DNA of 64,000 bases from Neobacillus cucumis (GCF_016107705.1 NZ_JAEHGC010000004.1:248001-312000), one strand, 5' to 3'. Shown: positions 18,577 to 27,793, numbered from the stretch's first letter. Numbers and translations are program-made. Notes: generated by a model from the sequence alone, not told the origin.

Positions 18577-20643
18577 ATGGAAATCATGACGAATCACGGG
18601 TTTCGGAAAACAATTAAGTATTTGCGTGCGATTATTATCATCAGTTTGATCGGCATGGTTTGTATGCTCATTCTCTTTCTCGGCATTCTTGGCTATGCAA
18701 AAATTTTGGGAGCGCCGCCGCTTGCTGTGCCGCAATCGACCTTGTTTTTTTCCGATGACGGGACATTAATTGGCGAAAGCAACAGCGGACAGAAGCGATA
18801 TTGGGTATCCTTAAAGGATATTTCGCCGGATTTAGTGGATGCGACCGTATCCATTGAAGATAAAAATTTTTACCACCATCATGGCTTTGATATGAAACGG
18901 ATTGCCGGGGCAGTTGTGGCCGATATCCAGGCATTTGGAAAAGTGCAAGGGGCAAGTACCATCACCCAGCAATACGCTCGGAACCTTTTCCTCGAGCACG
19001 ATAAAACTTGGTCGAGGAAACTGATGGAGGCATTTTATACGATCCGCCTGGAAATGAATTATTCGAAAAGGCAAATACTTGAAGGCTACTTAAATACAAT
19101 CTATTACGGCAATGGTGCCTACGGCGTTGAAGCAGCCAGTCAATTTTATTTTGGAAAAAAAGCAGCCGATTTAACCCTTGCTGAGGCCTCAATGCTGGCA
19201 GGTATTCCGAAGGGTCCGGGGTATTACTCCCCTCTCGTTTCGATTAAAAATGCAAAACACCGCCAGTCAATCATCCTAATGACAATGGTGAAAAACGGCT
19301 ATATCAAGGAAAGTCAGGCAAAGGCAGCAGCACAAAAATCACTTGCCTTTGTTGCCGCACACCCGCACCAACAAGTAAAGGTTGCACCGTATTTTCAGGA
19401 TGCGGTTAAAATTGCGTTAAAAAATCAATTGCATTTGGATGACCGCACGATTGCACTTGGCGGCTTAAAGGTCTATACGACGCTCGACTTGAAACAGCAG
19501 GAGGCGGCCGAAAAGCAAGTACAAAGCGTCATCGCCAGCGGATCAGAAATCCAAACCGCCCTTGTGGCGATGGATCCGAAGACGGGCGGCGTTAAGGCAA
19601 TGATTGGCGGCCGTGATTATGAAAAGAGCCAGTATAACCGTGCCACCCAAGCAAAGCGGCAGCCGGGTTCAACGATTAAACCGATTCTTTATTACGCAGC
19701 GCTCAGCCATGGATTTACACCATCGTCGACGATGCGGAGCGAGTCTACGACCTTTCATTTTGATGATGGTTCCCAATATACACCGCATAATTTTAATAAT
19801 AAGTATGCGGGCGGGGAAATTACTCTGGCCCAGGCACTGGCGTTATCCGATAATATTTATGCCGTAAAAACGCATTTATTTTTAGGAGAAGAAACGTTAA
19901 TCAAAACGGCAAAAAAGTTTGGGATTTCCACGAAAATGGCGAAGGTGCCGTCCCTTGCTCTGGGAACTTCCGGGGTTCGTGTGGTTGACATGGCAGGTGC
20001 CTACAGCCTTTTTGCCAATGGCGGAAAAAAGGTGGAACCAACCTTGATTACGCGCGTTGAAGATTATAATGGAAAGATCCTTTATGAAAAAGAGCAGGAC
20101 AACAAACAGGTATTAGATCCTGCTAAAGCTTACGTTATGACGCAAATGCTGACTGGAATTTTTGATCCGAAGCTTGACGGTTATTCAAGAGTGACCGGAA
20201 GCACGGTCATCAAGGAATTGACCCGGCCTTATGCCGGTAAATCCGGTTCAACGGAAACAGACAGCTGGATGATTGGATTCTCACCGCAGCTTGTGACGGC
20301 TGTCTGGTCAGGCTATGATGAAAGTAAACCAATTGATTATGTGGCGGAAAAATCATATTCAAAAAATATTTGGGCGCAGTTTATGGAGGAGGCATTGAAG
20401 GATAAGACGGTTAAGGCCTTTAAGCCTCCGAAGGAAGGCGTCATTGGTGTCTATGTCAATCCTGAAAACGGCAAGCTCGCGACCAAGGACTGCCCGGTGC
20501 GAAGGTTCACTTACTTTGTGAAAGGCACCGAGCCGACGGAATATTGTACCGAACATATGGACCGTTCCGAATCAAATCCTTTGAAAAAGAACACCGAGCA
20601 TAAGGACCCATGGTACAAACGAATTTTTAAATGGGCGAATTAG
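18577..20643 (+). CDS. pbpG: Bifunctional penicillin-binding protein PbpG
   Basis: Class A PBP of 688 residues; B. subtilis PbpG (PBP2d, spore germ-cell-wall synthesis) is about 691. One N-terminal membrane helix (residues about 18-40). The GT51 glycosyltransferase domain has EDKNFYHHHGFD with the catalytic Glu, then QGASTITQQYARNLFL. The transpeptidase has SxxK in QPGSTIKPILYY, SDN in LSDNIYAV and KSG in GKSGSTETDSWMIG. The ATG at 18577 follows AAGGGGTG; the earlier in-frame ATG (18556) lacks a ribosome site. Position after speB-speE and before ywhD matches B. subtilis, supporting the forespore assignment. A perfect 12-bp terminator follows. Confidence 0.93.
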   Translation: MEIMTNHGFRKTIKYLRAIIIISLIGMVCMLILFLGILGYAKILGAPPLAVPQSTLFFSDDGTLIGESNSGQKRYWVSLKDISPDLVDATVSIEDKNFYHHHGFDMKRIAGAVVADIQAFGKVQGASTITQQYARNLFLEHDKTWSRKLMEAFYTIRLEMNYSKRQILEGYLNTIYYGNGAYGVEAASQFYFGKKAADLTLAEASMLAGIPKGPGYYSPLVSIKNAKHRQSIILMTMVKNGYIKESQAKAAAQKSLAFVAAHPHQQVKVAPYFQDAVKIALKNQLHLDDRTIALGGLKVYTTLDLKQQEAAEKQVQSVIASGSEIQTALVAMDPKTGGVKAMIGGRDYEKSQYNRATQAKRQPGSTIKPILYYAALSHGFTPSSTMRSESTTFHFDDGSQYTPHNFNNKYAGGEITLAQALALSDNIYAVKTHLFLGEETLIKTAKKFGISTKMAKVPSLALGTSGVRVVDMAGAYSLFANGGKKVEPTLITRVEDYNGKILYEKEQDNKQVLDPAKAYVMTQMLTGIFDPKLDGYSRVTGSTVIKELTRPYAGKSGSTETDSWMIGFSPQLVTAVWSGYDESKPIDYVAEKSYSKNIWAQFMEEALKDKTVKAFKPPKEGVIGVYVNPENGKLATKDCPVRRFTYFVKGTEPTEYCTEHMDRSESNPLKKNTEHKDPWYKRIFKWAN

Positions 20644-20674
20644 TTTTCACCTGTTTACTACAAAACACAATGTG

Positions 20675-20702
20675 AAAAGCTCCGGATGCCTCCGGAGCTT
20701 TT
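20675..20702 (+). terminator. pbpG terminator
   Basis: AAAAGCTCCGGA (20675-20686) and TCCGGAGCTTTT (20691-20702) form a 12-bp stem with a TGCC loop, ending in T residues 31 bp after the pbpG stop. It would also work in reverse. Confidence 0.85.
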
Positions 20703-20782
20703 CGTGTCCTAGTTTTACGTGTATTCACGCTGTCTATTAGTTTACTTTTTTTCCAGTAAAACTACAAGTGATTTACAAAAAA

Positions 20783-21292
20783 TTACTCAGCCGTTAAACC
20801 TTTTTTTAGTTCTTCCGATGAATTTTTCCACAAATCCGCATTGTGATTACGCAAAAATTCAGCCAGCACTTTTTTCGATTTTTCATCCATATGCTCAACA
20901 ATAATATGGCGTTTGAGTGACTTATCCATGTAGTTTACATGCAGAGGAAGCAATTTGTAGCCGCGGCGGATTTCGCGGTCCACTGTCATTTCACAAGCCG
21001 TCACTCCGGCATAATATGGCCCTTCTTCGTTTCTGTCGATCGTTACCCAGACAAGCCAGTAAGGCTTTCCGTTTGGCACCTCATCCTTATTTGGCAGAAA
21101 CTTGATTCCCTTTTCGACCGCACTGCGGGCATGCATGGCACCGACATCAATTTCCGCCTCGCCGGCATCCACATCAATCATTACCGGGGAAACATTATCA
21201 AGGCTCAGCGCCCCCTTGCCATAACCGCGGTGCCCGTCTGTTGGGTCGCTTTTAATAATATTAAAACCAACTTTTTTCTTTTTTTCTTCCAT
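20783..21292 (-). CDS. ywhD: YwhD family protein
   Basis: Protein of 169 residues matching the conserved Bacillaceae YwhD family of unknown function: MEEKKKKVGFNIIKSDPTDG at the start, then DGHRGYGKGALSLDNVSPV and RGYKLLPLHVNYMDKSLKR. It is soluble with no signal peptide. The gene is 15 bases downstream of the ywhC stop, with a GGAGGA site, so both are likely one transcript; this order is conserved in B. subtilis. There are no catalytic motifs I can name. Confidence 0.88.
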   Translation of the reverse strand: MEEKKKKVGFNIIKSDPTDGHRGYGKGALSLDNVSPVMIDVDAGEAEIDVGAMHARSAVEKGIKFLPNKDEVPNGKPYWLVWVTIDRNEEGPYYAGVTACEMTVDREIRRGYKLLPLHVNYMDKSLKRHIIVEHMDEKSKKVLAEFLRNHNADLWKNSSEELKKGLTAE

Positions 21293-21307
21293 TTATCGAA
21301 TGTCCTC

Positions 21308-21952
21308 CTAGAAAAATAGTCCATAATAAAAGTCATTTAACCCGTTCAGCACGGATGGGATCACCCCATACATGAGTGGCTGAATCGTATAACGATCAAG
21401 CGGGGTAATAACCAAAATTAAAAAAATAAATGAACCGTACGATTCATATTGCGTCATTTTTGCCCGTACTCCATTTGGGGCCAAATCCTCTATAATGCGG
21501 TAACCATCCAGTGGTGGAAACGGTAAAAGATTAAAAACAAACAAGACTACATTAAGCCTGACAAATAAGTCAAAAAACCCATAAAGTTGATCCGGGAAAT
21601 TCATCCCGCTGCGTAATAGCGCATACCAAACGATAAAACCAACCGATGCCAAAATAAAATTGCTCAGCGGCCCGGCCACCGAAACAAGAATTCCTGCAAG
21701 CCTTGGGTTCTTAAAGAAAAAGCGGTTAACCGGCACAGGGCGAGCCCAGCCAAACCCGGCAATAAAAATCAGGATGGTTCCAATTGGGTCAAGATGCTGG
21801 AGCGGGTTTAACGTCAGCCTCCCCTGATTTTTTGCCGTCATATCCCCGAACTTATAAGCCACATAGGCATGGGCAAACTCATGGAACGTAAAGGCAATCA
21901 TCAGCGTAATCGCCACATACGGAATTTCCTTAAGTGAGTAAGCTAAACTCAA
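21308..21952 (-). CDS. ywhC: Site-2 protease family M50 membrane metalloprotease YwhC
   Basis: Intramembrane zinc protease of 214 residues, a compact M50 member with about five membrane segments. The zinc motif HEFAH sits in AFTFHEFAHAYVAYKFGD and the second metal ligand in NLLPFPPLDGYRI. These are the two hallmarks of the site-2 protease family. It lacks the PDZ domain of RseP-type members. The substrate is unknown. A GGAGAGGAG ribosome site precedes the ATG, and ywhD follows after 15 bases. Confidence 0.9.
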   Translation of the reverse strand: MSLAYSLKEIPYVAITLMIAFTFHEFAHAYVAYKFGDMTAKNQGRLTLNPLQHLDPIGTILIFIAGFGWARPVPVNRFFFKNPRLAGILVSVAGPLSNFILASVGFIVWYALLRSGMNFPDQLYGFFDLFVRLNVVLFVFNLLPFPPLDGYRIIEDLAPNGVRAKMTQYESYGSFIFLILVITPLDRYTIQPLMYGVIPSVLNGLNDFYYGLFF

Positions 21953-22122
21953 TTGGGTTTCTCCTCTCCTTTTACGATTCGATTCTCTGTCTATATAGTT
22001 CCATTCACTGTATTCATTTTCCTTTTAGTATACATGAAACCGCTGGAAAAATGAAAAAAACAACCCAACTTGAATTTTTTGATTTTTTATGAAAAACTAC
22101 TATCAAAAGGAGGAATATACAT

Positions 22123-22308
22123 ATGCCAATTATTACAGTAAAAATGCTTGAAGGCCGTTCCGATGAACAGAAACGTGCGCTAGTAGAAAAAGTTACCGAA
22201 GCAGTAAGCGAAACAGCGGGTGCGCCAAAGGAGAGCATTTCCATTATTATCGAGGAAATGTCCAAAAATCATTACGCAGTCGCCGGCGTCCGCGCAATTG
22301 ATAAATAA
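22123..22308 (+). CDS. ywhB: 4-oxalocrotonate tautomerase family enzyme YwhB
   Basis: Small tautomerase of 61 residues. Pro1 (after Met removal) in MPIITVKMLEGRSDEQK is the catalytic base, and Arg residues at positions 12 and about 40 to 57 help bind the substrate in the hexameric family. The C-terminal EEMSKNHYAVAGV segment also fits. AAGGAGG precedes the ATG. It is a single rightward gene between two leftward ones, as in B. subtilis. The physiological substrate of this paralog is unknown. The terminator hairpin just downstream overlaps the end of ywgA. Confidence 0.93.
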   Translation: MPIITVKMLEGRSDEQKRALVEKVTEAVSETAGAPKESISIIIEEMSKNHYAVAGVRAIDK

Positions 22309-22316
22309 GCCATGCA

Positions 22317-22350
22317 AAAAAGCTAAGACATCATTGTGTCTTAGCTTTTT
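22317..22350. terminator. Bidirectional terminator shared by ywhB and ywgA
   Basis: AGCTAAGACA (22321-22330) pairs with TGTCTTAGCT (22337-22346), flanked by A and T runs. The ywgA stop codon (22331-22333) lies in the loop, and its final sense codons form one arm. Confidence 0.8.
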
Positions 22351-22840
22351 CTTTAAGTTTCTCAATATATTGATACGCTTCCTCGATTTCCGCTTCCGTA
22401 TAGCGCTGCTTGCTTTTTAACGTAAAAACTTTATTTGCAACCTCTTCCTTTGGAAGATTATCAAAATATAAAACCGTTGAGACAAGCTCCAAAAATCTAG
22501 CATTTTGATCGTTCATATCCTCGAGGCAATCTTGCAAATAGGGCATCTCTACTTCATTTAAGCTGAGAAACTCGCGTCCGTTTTCCGTTAACGTATAGCG
22601 ATACTGGAAGTACCCGCCCTTTTTCTCCTTTACCTCGTTCAAAAATCCCATATTGCACAATTCTTCTACTCTTAAAGTCAGTTCCTCCGAATATGGGCCG
22701 TAAAAATGAAATTGAAACTTTTCATGGAATGGGAAAGACACTTTTTTCGCAATATAAATCATCTTTTGCAGCTTTTTTCTTCCGATGATTTCACCTGAAA
22801 CCAAAACGGCCTGCATCAGCTTGGCGTGATCTTTTAACAT
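22331..22840 (-). CDS. ywgA: YwgA family protein
   Basis: About 169 residues from the ATG at 22840, chosen because GGAG lies eight bases upstream and MLKDHAKLMQAVL matches the YwgA start. The N-terminal half (IGRKKLQKMIYIAKK, then FHFYGPYSEEL) looks like a winged-helix/antitoxin-like domain of the kind seen in Panacea/SocA-type proteins; that reading is tentative. It follows ywfO by 23 bases in the same direction, as in Bacillus. Function unknown. Confidence 0.85.
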   Translation of the reverse strand: MLKDHAKLMQAVLVSGEIIGRKKLQKMIYIAKKVSFPFHEKFQFHFYGPYSEELTLRVEELCNMGFLNEVKEKKGGYFQYRYTLTENGREFLSLNEVEMPYLQDCLEDMNDQNARFLELVSTVLYFDNLPKEEVANKVFTLKSKQRYTEAEIEEAYQYIEKLKEKAKTQ

Positions 22841-22863
22841 CTTCACATCTCCTACTCCGAATC

Positions 22864-24171
22864 TCAATCGTTCTCTATTTCTAAAAGGGCACGTATTTGT
22901 TGTTTTATCTCCTTATTTTCAGCGTCATCAAAAAGAAAATCAGCAGGATAATAGAGCTTGTGGTCTGTTCTTCTTTTGCCGGAGATGGCATCAACAATCT
23001 CTGACTCTCTGGAAAGCTCACGCAGTTCCCCATTTTTCATCAATAGATGGATGGGAAGGCGCTCCCCTTCTTCACCTGGGCGGTAAAAGTCATAAGGCAA
23101 ATCAGACGACGAGTCGACCACTAAATAATATTCTGGGTCCAAATCGGCCTGGATAAACAGCTTCGTCAGCTGTGTGAGCTTTTTGTATTCCTTTGCCGGA
23201 TCAAATTCGGCATATTTAAACAGATTCCGGTTAACAAAACGGCGGCAAAGGTCCCTTAAAATTGCATCCTCTTCCTCCTGCCAAATCTGAAAATAATATA
23301 AAATCACGGCCTCATCCAATTTTAAATAGTCTTCTAACAAGGCTTGATTCGTAAAAAACGAATAAAAATGAACAGGCTTATTTTTAAAGGTATAGTTTTT
23401 CTCAAATAAATCTTTAGCGCGGTGAAGGATTTTTGATAAAAGAACCTCGGCGCTGCGGGAAACAGGATGAAAATAGACTTGCCAATACATTTGATAGCGG
23501 CTCATAATATAATCTTCCACCGCATGCATTCCGCTCTTTTTAATCACAACCTGGTCTTCCCTTGGCCGCATCACGCGTAAAATCCGTTCCATATCAAATT
23601 GACCGTAGCTCACCCCGGTAAAATAGGCATCCCTCTGCAGGTAATCCATCCGGTCGGCATCAATCTGGCTGGATATTAAACTGACAACCAGCTTTTTTTC
23701 AGAGGTTTTCGCAATTACTTCGGCTACTTTTTTAGGAAAATCTTTTCCTGCCTTTGATAGCACTTTATTTACCTCTGTATCTCCTAAAATTATCGCTCGG
23801 GTGAAATCTTCATGGTCGAAGTCGAACACTTTTTCAAAGGAATGGGAAAAAGGGCCATGCCCTAAGTCATGGAGGAGTGCGGCACAAAGCGTGAGCAAGC
23901 GGTCCTCGTCGTTCCATTCCGGACGTCCGGCAAACACATCATCAATGATGCGGCGGACAATCTCATAAACTCCGAGAGAATGGTTGAAACGGCTGTGCTC
24001 TGCACCGTGAAAGGTTAAAAAGGTCGTTCCTAGCTGTTTAATTCGACGCAGGCGCTGAAATTCCTTTGTTCCGACTAAATCCCATATCACACGGTCGCGG
24101 ACATGGATATAGCGGTGAACTGGATCTTTAAACACTTTTTCTTCACTCAGTTTTTCCGTCGAATATGCCAT
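22864..24171 (-). CDS. ywfO: HD-domain phosphohydrolase YwfO
   Basis: Protein of 435 residues from the ATG at 24171. It has the HD metal-binding set typical of dGTPase/SAMHD1-like enzymes: an H...HD...D arrangement in HSRFNHSLGVYEI, LLHDLGHGPFSHSFE and later SQIDADRMDYLQRD. B. subtilis YwfO is about 433 residues and begins the same way (MAY.TE.L.EEKVFKDPVHRYIHV). The likely activity is nucleotide or phosphate hydrolysis on a nucleotide substrate; the substrate is inferred, not seen. The frame is open upstream to 24234, but those residues are not family-like. It is cotranscribed with ywgA. Confidence 0.9.
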   Translation of the reverse strand: MAYSTEKLSEEKVFKDPVHRYIHVRDRVIWDLVGTKEFQRLRRIKQLGTTFLTFHGAEHSRFNHSLGVYEIVRRIIDDVFAGRPEWNDEDRLLTLCAALLHDLGHGPFSHSFEKVFDFDHEDFTRAIILGDTEVNKVLSKAGKDFPKKVAEVIAKTSEKKLVVSLISSQIDADRMDYLQRDAYFTGVSYGQFDMERILRVMRPREDQVVIKKSGMHAVEDYIMSRYQMYWQVYFHPVSRSAEVLLSKILHRAKDLFEKNYTFKNKPVHFYSFFTNQALLEDYLKLDEAVILYYFQIWQEEEDAILRDLCRRFVNRNLFKYAEFDPAKEYKKLTQLTKLFIQADLDPEYYLVVDSSSDLPYDFYRPGEEGERLPIHLLMKNGELRELSRESEIVDAISGKRRTDHKLYYPADFLFDDAENKEIKQQIRALLEIEND

Positions 24172-24282
24172 TTGATTCCCTCTTCCTCTTTTCTTCTTTC
24201 TATTATAGCTCCAAATTATGGGATAATCACCCAAATTTCAGCAAAATCCCCCAGTATTTTTCGACAATCTGAACTAAAAAGA

Positions 24283-24316
24283 AAAATCACCCAAGTACGT
24301 TGTCGAAGGTGATTTT
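24283..24316 (-). terminator. Terminator of the DUF1450 gene
   Basis: Read leftward: AAAATCACC pairs with GGTGATTTT across a 16-base loop, then TTCTTTTT. It begins within the stop codon of the DUF1450 gene. Confidence 0.7.
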
Positions 24317-24536
24317 ATTTTAGTTTTTTATTTATCTTTTCCATTAATTCCTCTTCCGATAAGGCCGCAAGCGGGCGGTTGTTCACGAACGCAAAGGTCT
24401 TTTTCCGGCCTGGTCCGCAATACGATTGGCAGCCAATCTTAATCTCGGCATCCGGGTCAATCTCTTTTAAACGAGGGATTAATGTCTTTAAATTTACGGC
24501 CTGGCAGTCATCGCAAACACGAAATTCATTGGACAT
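24315..24536 (-). CDS. DUF1450 small Cys-rich protein
   Basis: Protein of 73 residues with four cysteines in a CDDC pair near the N-terminus and CQSYCGPG in the middle. This arrangement is typical of the DUF1450 family of thioredoxin-like ferredoxin-type proteins (YuzB relatives). An Fe-S or redox role has been suggested for such folds, but nothing here proves it. It is a single gene with its own terminator and a moderate GAGG ribosome site. The 289-base region upstream is noncoding apart from the rsfA promoter. Confidence 0.75.
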   Translation of the reverse strand: MSNEFRVCDDCQAVNLKTLIPRLKEIDPDAEIKIGCQSYCGPGRKKTFAFVNNRPLAALSEEELMEKINKKLK

Positions 24537-24727
24537 TTTTTACAACCTCTTTCCATTTTAAACAAAAGCTTTATATTATTTTAACCAACTATTAGCAGTG
24601 AAAATCAGACTTTTATTAAAAAAATCGACATTTAACTCCATTGGTATTTTACAGTTTCTTGTTTTTGAATGCAAGGTGCATCTCCTTAGTAAACTCTAAA
24701 AAAATCTACTATCCTTGCAACAATTTG

Positions 24728-24757
24728 GTATAAAGCATGGAAAACTTGTCCATCCTA
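24728..24757 (+). promoter_or_regulatory. Candidate sigma-F/sigma-G promoter of rsfA
   Basis: GTATA (24728-24732), an 18-bp spacer and CATCCTA (24751-24757) match the forespore sigma pattern. B. subtilis rsfA is a forespore gene. The leader then carries a small hairpin AACTCG/CGAGTT at 24775-24793. Confidence 0.5.
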
Positions 24758-24825
24758 AGACTAGAACTTTTAAAAACTCGTCACAAGCGAGTTCATCGTA
24801 CTAAATATTTAAGGGAGTTGAAAAA

Positions 24826-25569
24826 ATGAAAGTTCGTCAAGATGCATGGACAGATGAAAATGATCTACTTTTGGCCGAAACGGTCCTTCGTCATGTAAGG
24901 GAAGGCAGTACCCAGTTGAACGCATTTGAAGAGGTTGGCGATAAACTAAATCGGACTTCTGCGGCCTGTGGTTTCAGATGGAATGCCGTTGTACGCCACC
25001 GTTATGAAAAAGCCTTGCAATTATCGAAAAAACAACGCAAACAGCGCCAGCGGATATTAGGGAAAGACCAAGGCGGTAAGAAGAAACTGCTCTACAATCC
25101 ACCGGTAGTAGAGGAGCTCGTGACCATGGAGGTTCCAGTTGAGGCAGCAGAGTCATATGAACTGCCGGAATTACCGGAATTAACCATGGAAATGGCTGAA
25201 GAGACGTATGCAAAACCGGCGGTACAAACAACCTACCGCACCGCACCGGTATCAGCGTCAGGAATTTCCATTGATCATGTCATTGATTTCTTGCAAAACT
25301 TTAATCATTCCAATCTTCAAAATGAAGCACTAAAAAGTGAGAATGAAAGATTAAAGCGTGAAATCGCTGAATTGAAGCGACAAAACGATGAAATGTCTAA
25401 GAAAATTGAAGGTTTAGAGCAAAATACCGAAACCATTCAAGAAGATTATGAAACCTTAATGAAAATTATGAACCGTGCCAGAAAGCTCGTTCTTTTTGAA
25501 GAAGAAGAACGCCCAGCTACAAAATTCAAAATGGACCGTAATGGTAATTTAGAAAAGGTAGCGGAATAG
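24826..25569 (+). CDS. rsfA: Prespore-specific regulator RsfA
   Basis: DNA-binding regulator of 247 residues (B. subtilis RsfA about 258) that modulates sigma-F-dependent genes. The N-terminus is a Myb/SANT-like helix-turn-helix: [20 protein letters not shown], then [19 protein letters not shown]. The C-terminal half contains a long coiled coil (about residues 165-225, [20 protein letters not shown]) for dimerisation. The middle is a low-complexity Glu/Pro-rich linker. AAGGGAG precedes the ATG. Its position between ywfO and lipL is conserved. A perfect bidirectional terminator follows. Confidence 0.92.
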   Translation: MKVRQDAWTDENDLLLAETVLRHVREGSTQLNAFEEVGDKLNRTSAACGFRWNAVVRHRYEKALQLSKKQRKQRQRILGKDQGGKKKLLYNPPVVEELVTMEVPVEAAESYELPELPELTMEMAEETYAKPAVQTTYRTAPVSASGISIDHVIDFLQNFNHSNLQNEALKSENERLKREIAELKRQNDEMSKKIEGLEQNTETIQEDYETLMKIMNRARKLVLFEEEERPATKFKMDRNGNLEKVAE

Positions 25570-25613
25570 AGAAAAAGCAAAGGGAGAAAAGTGCAACATT
25601 CTCGTTATAAAAG

Positions 25614-25644
25614 AAGCCGTAAATCCAAATCTGGTTTACGGCTT
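25614..25644. terminator. Bidirectional rsfA/lipL terminator
   Basis: AAGCCGTAAA (25614-25623) pairs with TTTACGGCTT (25635-25644), followed by TTTACATTTTTT on the + strand. The lipL stop lies at its edge. Confidence 0.8.
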
Positions 25645-25645
25645 T

Positions 25646-26479
25646 TTACATTTTTTCATTTCGATCGATGACCCGTTGATAGTAACCGGGGAAGAGCTCA
25701 AGCTCATAGTCATTTAACTGTCCGGCATACAGAAAGTCACTGTTCCGCTTTAACTCGTTTAACAGCCGCAGCATCACATCAGAAATTGTAAAATTTTGAT
25801 TTAGCAGTTCTGATAGAGAGGCCATGACCTCGGGAACAATCTCTGGATAGGAGAAACGCGTCTCCTCACCGCCTCGAGCAATCTCGTAAAATTGTTTAAC
25901 GAGCTCAGCCCGCTTGCTGCCGCTGCCATTAACACAAAGGTAAATTTGCACCGCCACTCCCTTTTTTAAACGGCGCTGTGAGATACCGGCAAACTTTTTC
26001 CCATCAATGCTCAAATCATAGCTGCCGGGGCAATAGGAACCAACGATTTCCCTTGCATCAATGTGATGATCGGGGAAATCCGCAAACATCTGCTGAATCA
26101 GATGCCACATCGTATCATAGCCGCGGTTAATATCAATCCCTTTTTCTGTTTCTGGAAGAATGAGAGAAATATTCAGAACTCCTTCATCGAGGACGACTGC
26201 CAGGCCGCCGGAGTTTCGGACAATGGATTTGAAGCCCTCCTGCTCGAGATATTGTCTGCCTTGTTCCAAAAACGGCAGCCTCGTATCCTGGATTCCGAGC
26301 ACGATGGTGTTATGATGGACCCATGTCCGTGCAGTCGCCGGTGCATTACCAGTTCCAACTGAGGCACAAAGAGTGTCATCCGTACCAAATGACTGCAAAG
26401 CATTGAAATGAACGCCTGCAGCCGACTGATCGATGATCCGCCACTGCTGCTGGTGCAGTAAATGGAGTGTATTTTCCAT
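25646..26479 (-). CDS. lipL: Octanoyl-[GcvH]:protein N-octanoyltransferase LipL
   Basis: Amidotransferase of 277 residues (B. subtilis LipL 281) that moves the octanoyl group from GcvH to the E2 subunits in lipoate assembly. It is a BPL/LplA-fold protein with the catalytic Cys in [24 protein letters not shown], and the conserved Lys of the same motif. The start is the ATG at 26479, eight bases after AAGGAG. The frame also opens at a GTG three codons earlier. It lies between rsfA and pta as in B. subtilis. The region just upstream holds a seven-copy direct-repeat array. Confidence 0.93.
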   Translation of the reverse strand: MENTLHLLHQQQWRIIDQSAAGVHFNALQSFGTDDTLCASVGTGNAPATARTWVHHNTIVLGIQDTRLPFLEQGRQYLEQEGFKSIVRNSGGLAVVLDEGVLNISLILPETEKGIDINRGYDTMWHLIQQMFADFPDHHIDAREIVGSYCPGSYDLSIDGKKFAGISQRRLKKGVAVQIYLCVNGSGSKRAELVKQFYEIARGGEETRFSYPEIVPEVMASLSELLNQNFTISDVMLRLLNELKRNSDFLYAGQLNDYELELFPGYYQRVIDRNEKM

Positions 26480-26554
26480 CAACGTCACTCCTTTTTAATC
26501 AAAAATCTTTATTTAGTATATCAAATGGTGCGGTGGATTAGCCATCGGGGGATG

Positions 26555-26693
26555 ATATCGACACTTTTTTGGTGGATATCAACACTTTTGGAACAGATAT
26601 CGACACTTTTTATAAGTATATCAACACTTTTTGAGCAAATATCAACACTTATTCCCCGATATCAACACTTTTGAGACCTATATCAACAATTCT
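26555..26693. repeat. Direct-repeat array, core ATATCRACACTTTT, 7 copies at 20-21 bp
   Basis: The core ATATC[GA]ACACTTTT starts at 26555, 26576, 26597, 26618, 26639, 26659 and 26680; steps are 21,21,21,21,20,21. The last copy ends ACAATT. Intervening 6-7 bases vary. It fills the intergenic region between the pta stop and the lipL start. There is no palindrome in the core. Arrays with the same step but other cores lie at 6906, 32802 and 34179. Confidence 0.9.
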
Positions 26694-26748
26694 CCATTTA
26701 AGCCGTAAAAAAGCCGGCCCCCTAATGGAGGCCAGCGCACACAACCTA

Positions 26749-27720
26749 TTATAATCCCTGCCCCGCTGTAATCAGCGCAAGCTTATAGACATCTTCTTCA
26801 TTACAGCCGCGGGACAAATCATTTACCGGTTGATTCAAACCTTGTAAAATCGGCCCAACTGCCTCAAAGCCGCCTAAGCGCTGCGCAATTTTATAACCGA
26901 TATTTCCTGCTTCAAGACTTGGGAAAATAAACACATTCGCATCCCCCTGCAGCACAGAACCCGGAGCCTTACTTTTTGCCACAGACGGAACAAAGGCTGC
27001 ATCAAACTGGAACTCACCATCCAAAACAAGCGATGGCTCACGGCGCTTTGCTTCCTCTACCGCAGCAACCACCCGTTCAGTCTCTTCAGACTTCGCTGAA
27101 CCCTTTGTTGAAAAGCTCAACATCGCGACCCGGGGGTCGATATCAAACATTGCAGCTGTTTTCGCACTTTCAATCGCAATCTCCGCTAAATCCTGGCTAT
27201 CCGGGGCAATATTGATCGCACAATCCGCAAACACATATTTCTCATCGCCGCGAACCATGATGAACACGCCGGACGTCTTTTTAACGCCTTCTTTTGTTTT
27301 AATAATTTGTAGCGCAGGGCGAACCGTATCTGCCGTAGAGTGGGCCGCACCGCTGACAAGTCCGTTCGCCTTGTTTAAATACACAAGCATTGTGCCAAAA
27401 TAGTTTTCATCCAATAAAATCTTGCGTGCATCCTCTTCGGTAGCTTTACCTTTACGGCGGTCAACAAATGCCGAAACAAGTTCATCCATTCCGGCATACG
27501 ATGCGGGATCATAAATTTCCGCCGCATCCAAAGAAACCCCAAGCTCTTTCGCCTTCGCTTGAACTTGTTCAATGTTGCCAACCAAAATCGGTGTCATTAA
27601 TTTTTCCGCTGCAAGGCGGCCGCAAGCCCGGATAATCCGCTCATCAAGCCCTTCCGGAAACACAATTTTCAAATCGCGGCCTGCAACCTTTTGTTTTAAA
27701 CCTTCAAATAAATCACTCAC
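26749..27720 (-). CDS. pta: Phosphate acetyltransferase
   Basis: Pta of 323 residues, the short single-domain form of Firmicutes. It interconverts acetyl-CoA and acetyl phosphate in overflow metabolism. Visible family motifs: VFPEGLDERIIRA, VSGAAHSTADTVRPALQII, SFSTKGSAKSEETERV and FPSLEAGNIGYKIAQRLGG. The start is GTG with GGGAGG nine bases before. A cre box in the upstream region fits CcpA activation as in B. subtilis. It is a single gene between lipL and the divergent hemQ. Confidence 0.97.
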   Translation of the reverse strand: MSDLFEGLKQKVAGRDLKIVFPEGLDERIIRACGRLAAEKLMTPILVGNIEQVQAKAKELGVSLDAAEIYDPASYAGMDELVSAFVDRRKGKATEEDARKILLDENYFGTMLVYLNKANGLVSGAAHSTADTVRPALQIIKTKEGVKKTSGVFIMVRGDEKYVFADCAINIAPDSQDLAEIAIESAKTAAMFDIDPRVAMLSFSTKGSAKSEETERVVAAVEEAKRREPSLVLDGEFQFDAAFVPSVAKSKAPGSVLQGDANVFIFPSLEAGNIGYKIAQRLGGFEAVGPILQGLNQPVNDLSRGCNEEDVYKLALITAGQGL

Positions 27721-27793
27721 GATAAATCCTCCCTTTATCTTCTACTTCTTTAAGAATTACAAAACCAAAATGAATTTTCAAGGGCCACCCTCA

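Noticed and set aside
26462..26674. A 70-codon rightward open frame across the seven-copy array, encoding a repeated ISTLFEQ-like heptad
   Set aside because: The 21-bp step is seven codons, so the repeat itself creates the pattern. The frame overlaps the lipL start, has no ribosome site, and the 20-bp step breaks the register.
26555..26693. CRISPR array
   Set aside because: Cores are only 14 bases with 6-7 base gaps, much shorter than repeat-spacer units, and no cas genes are present.
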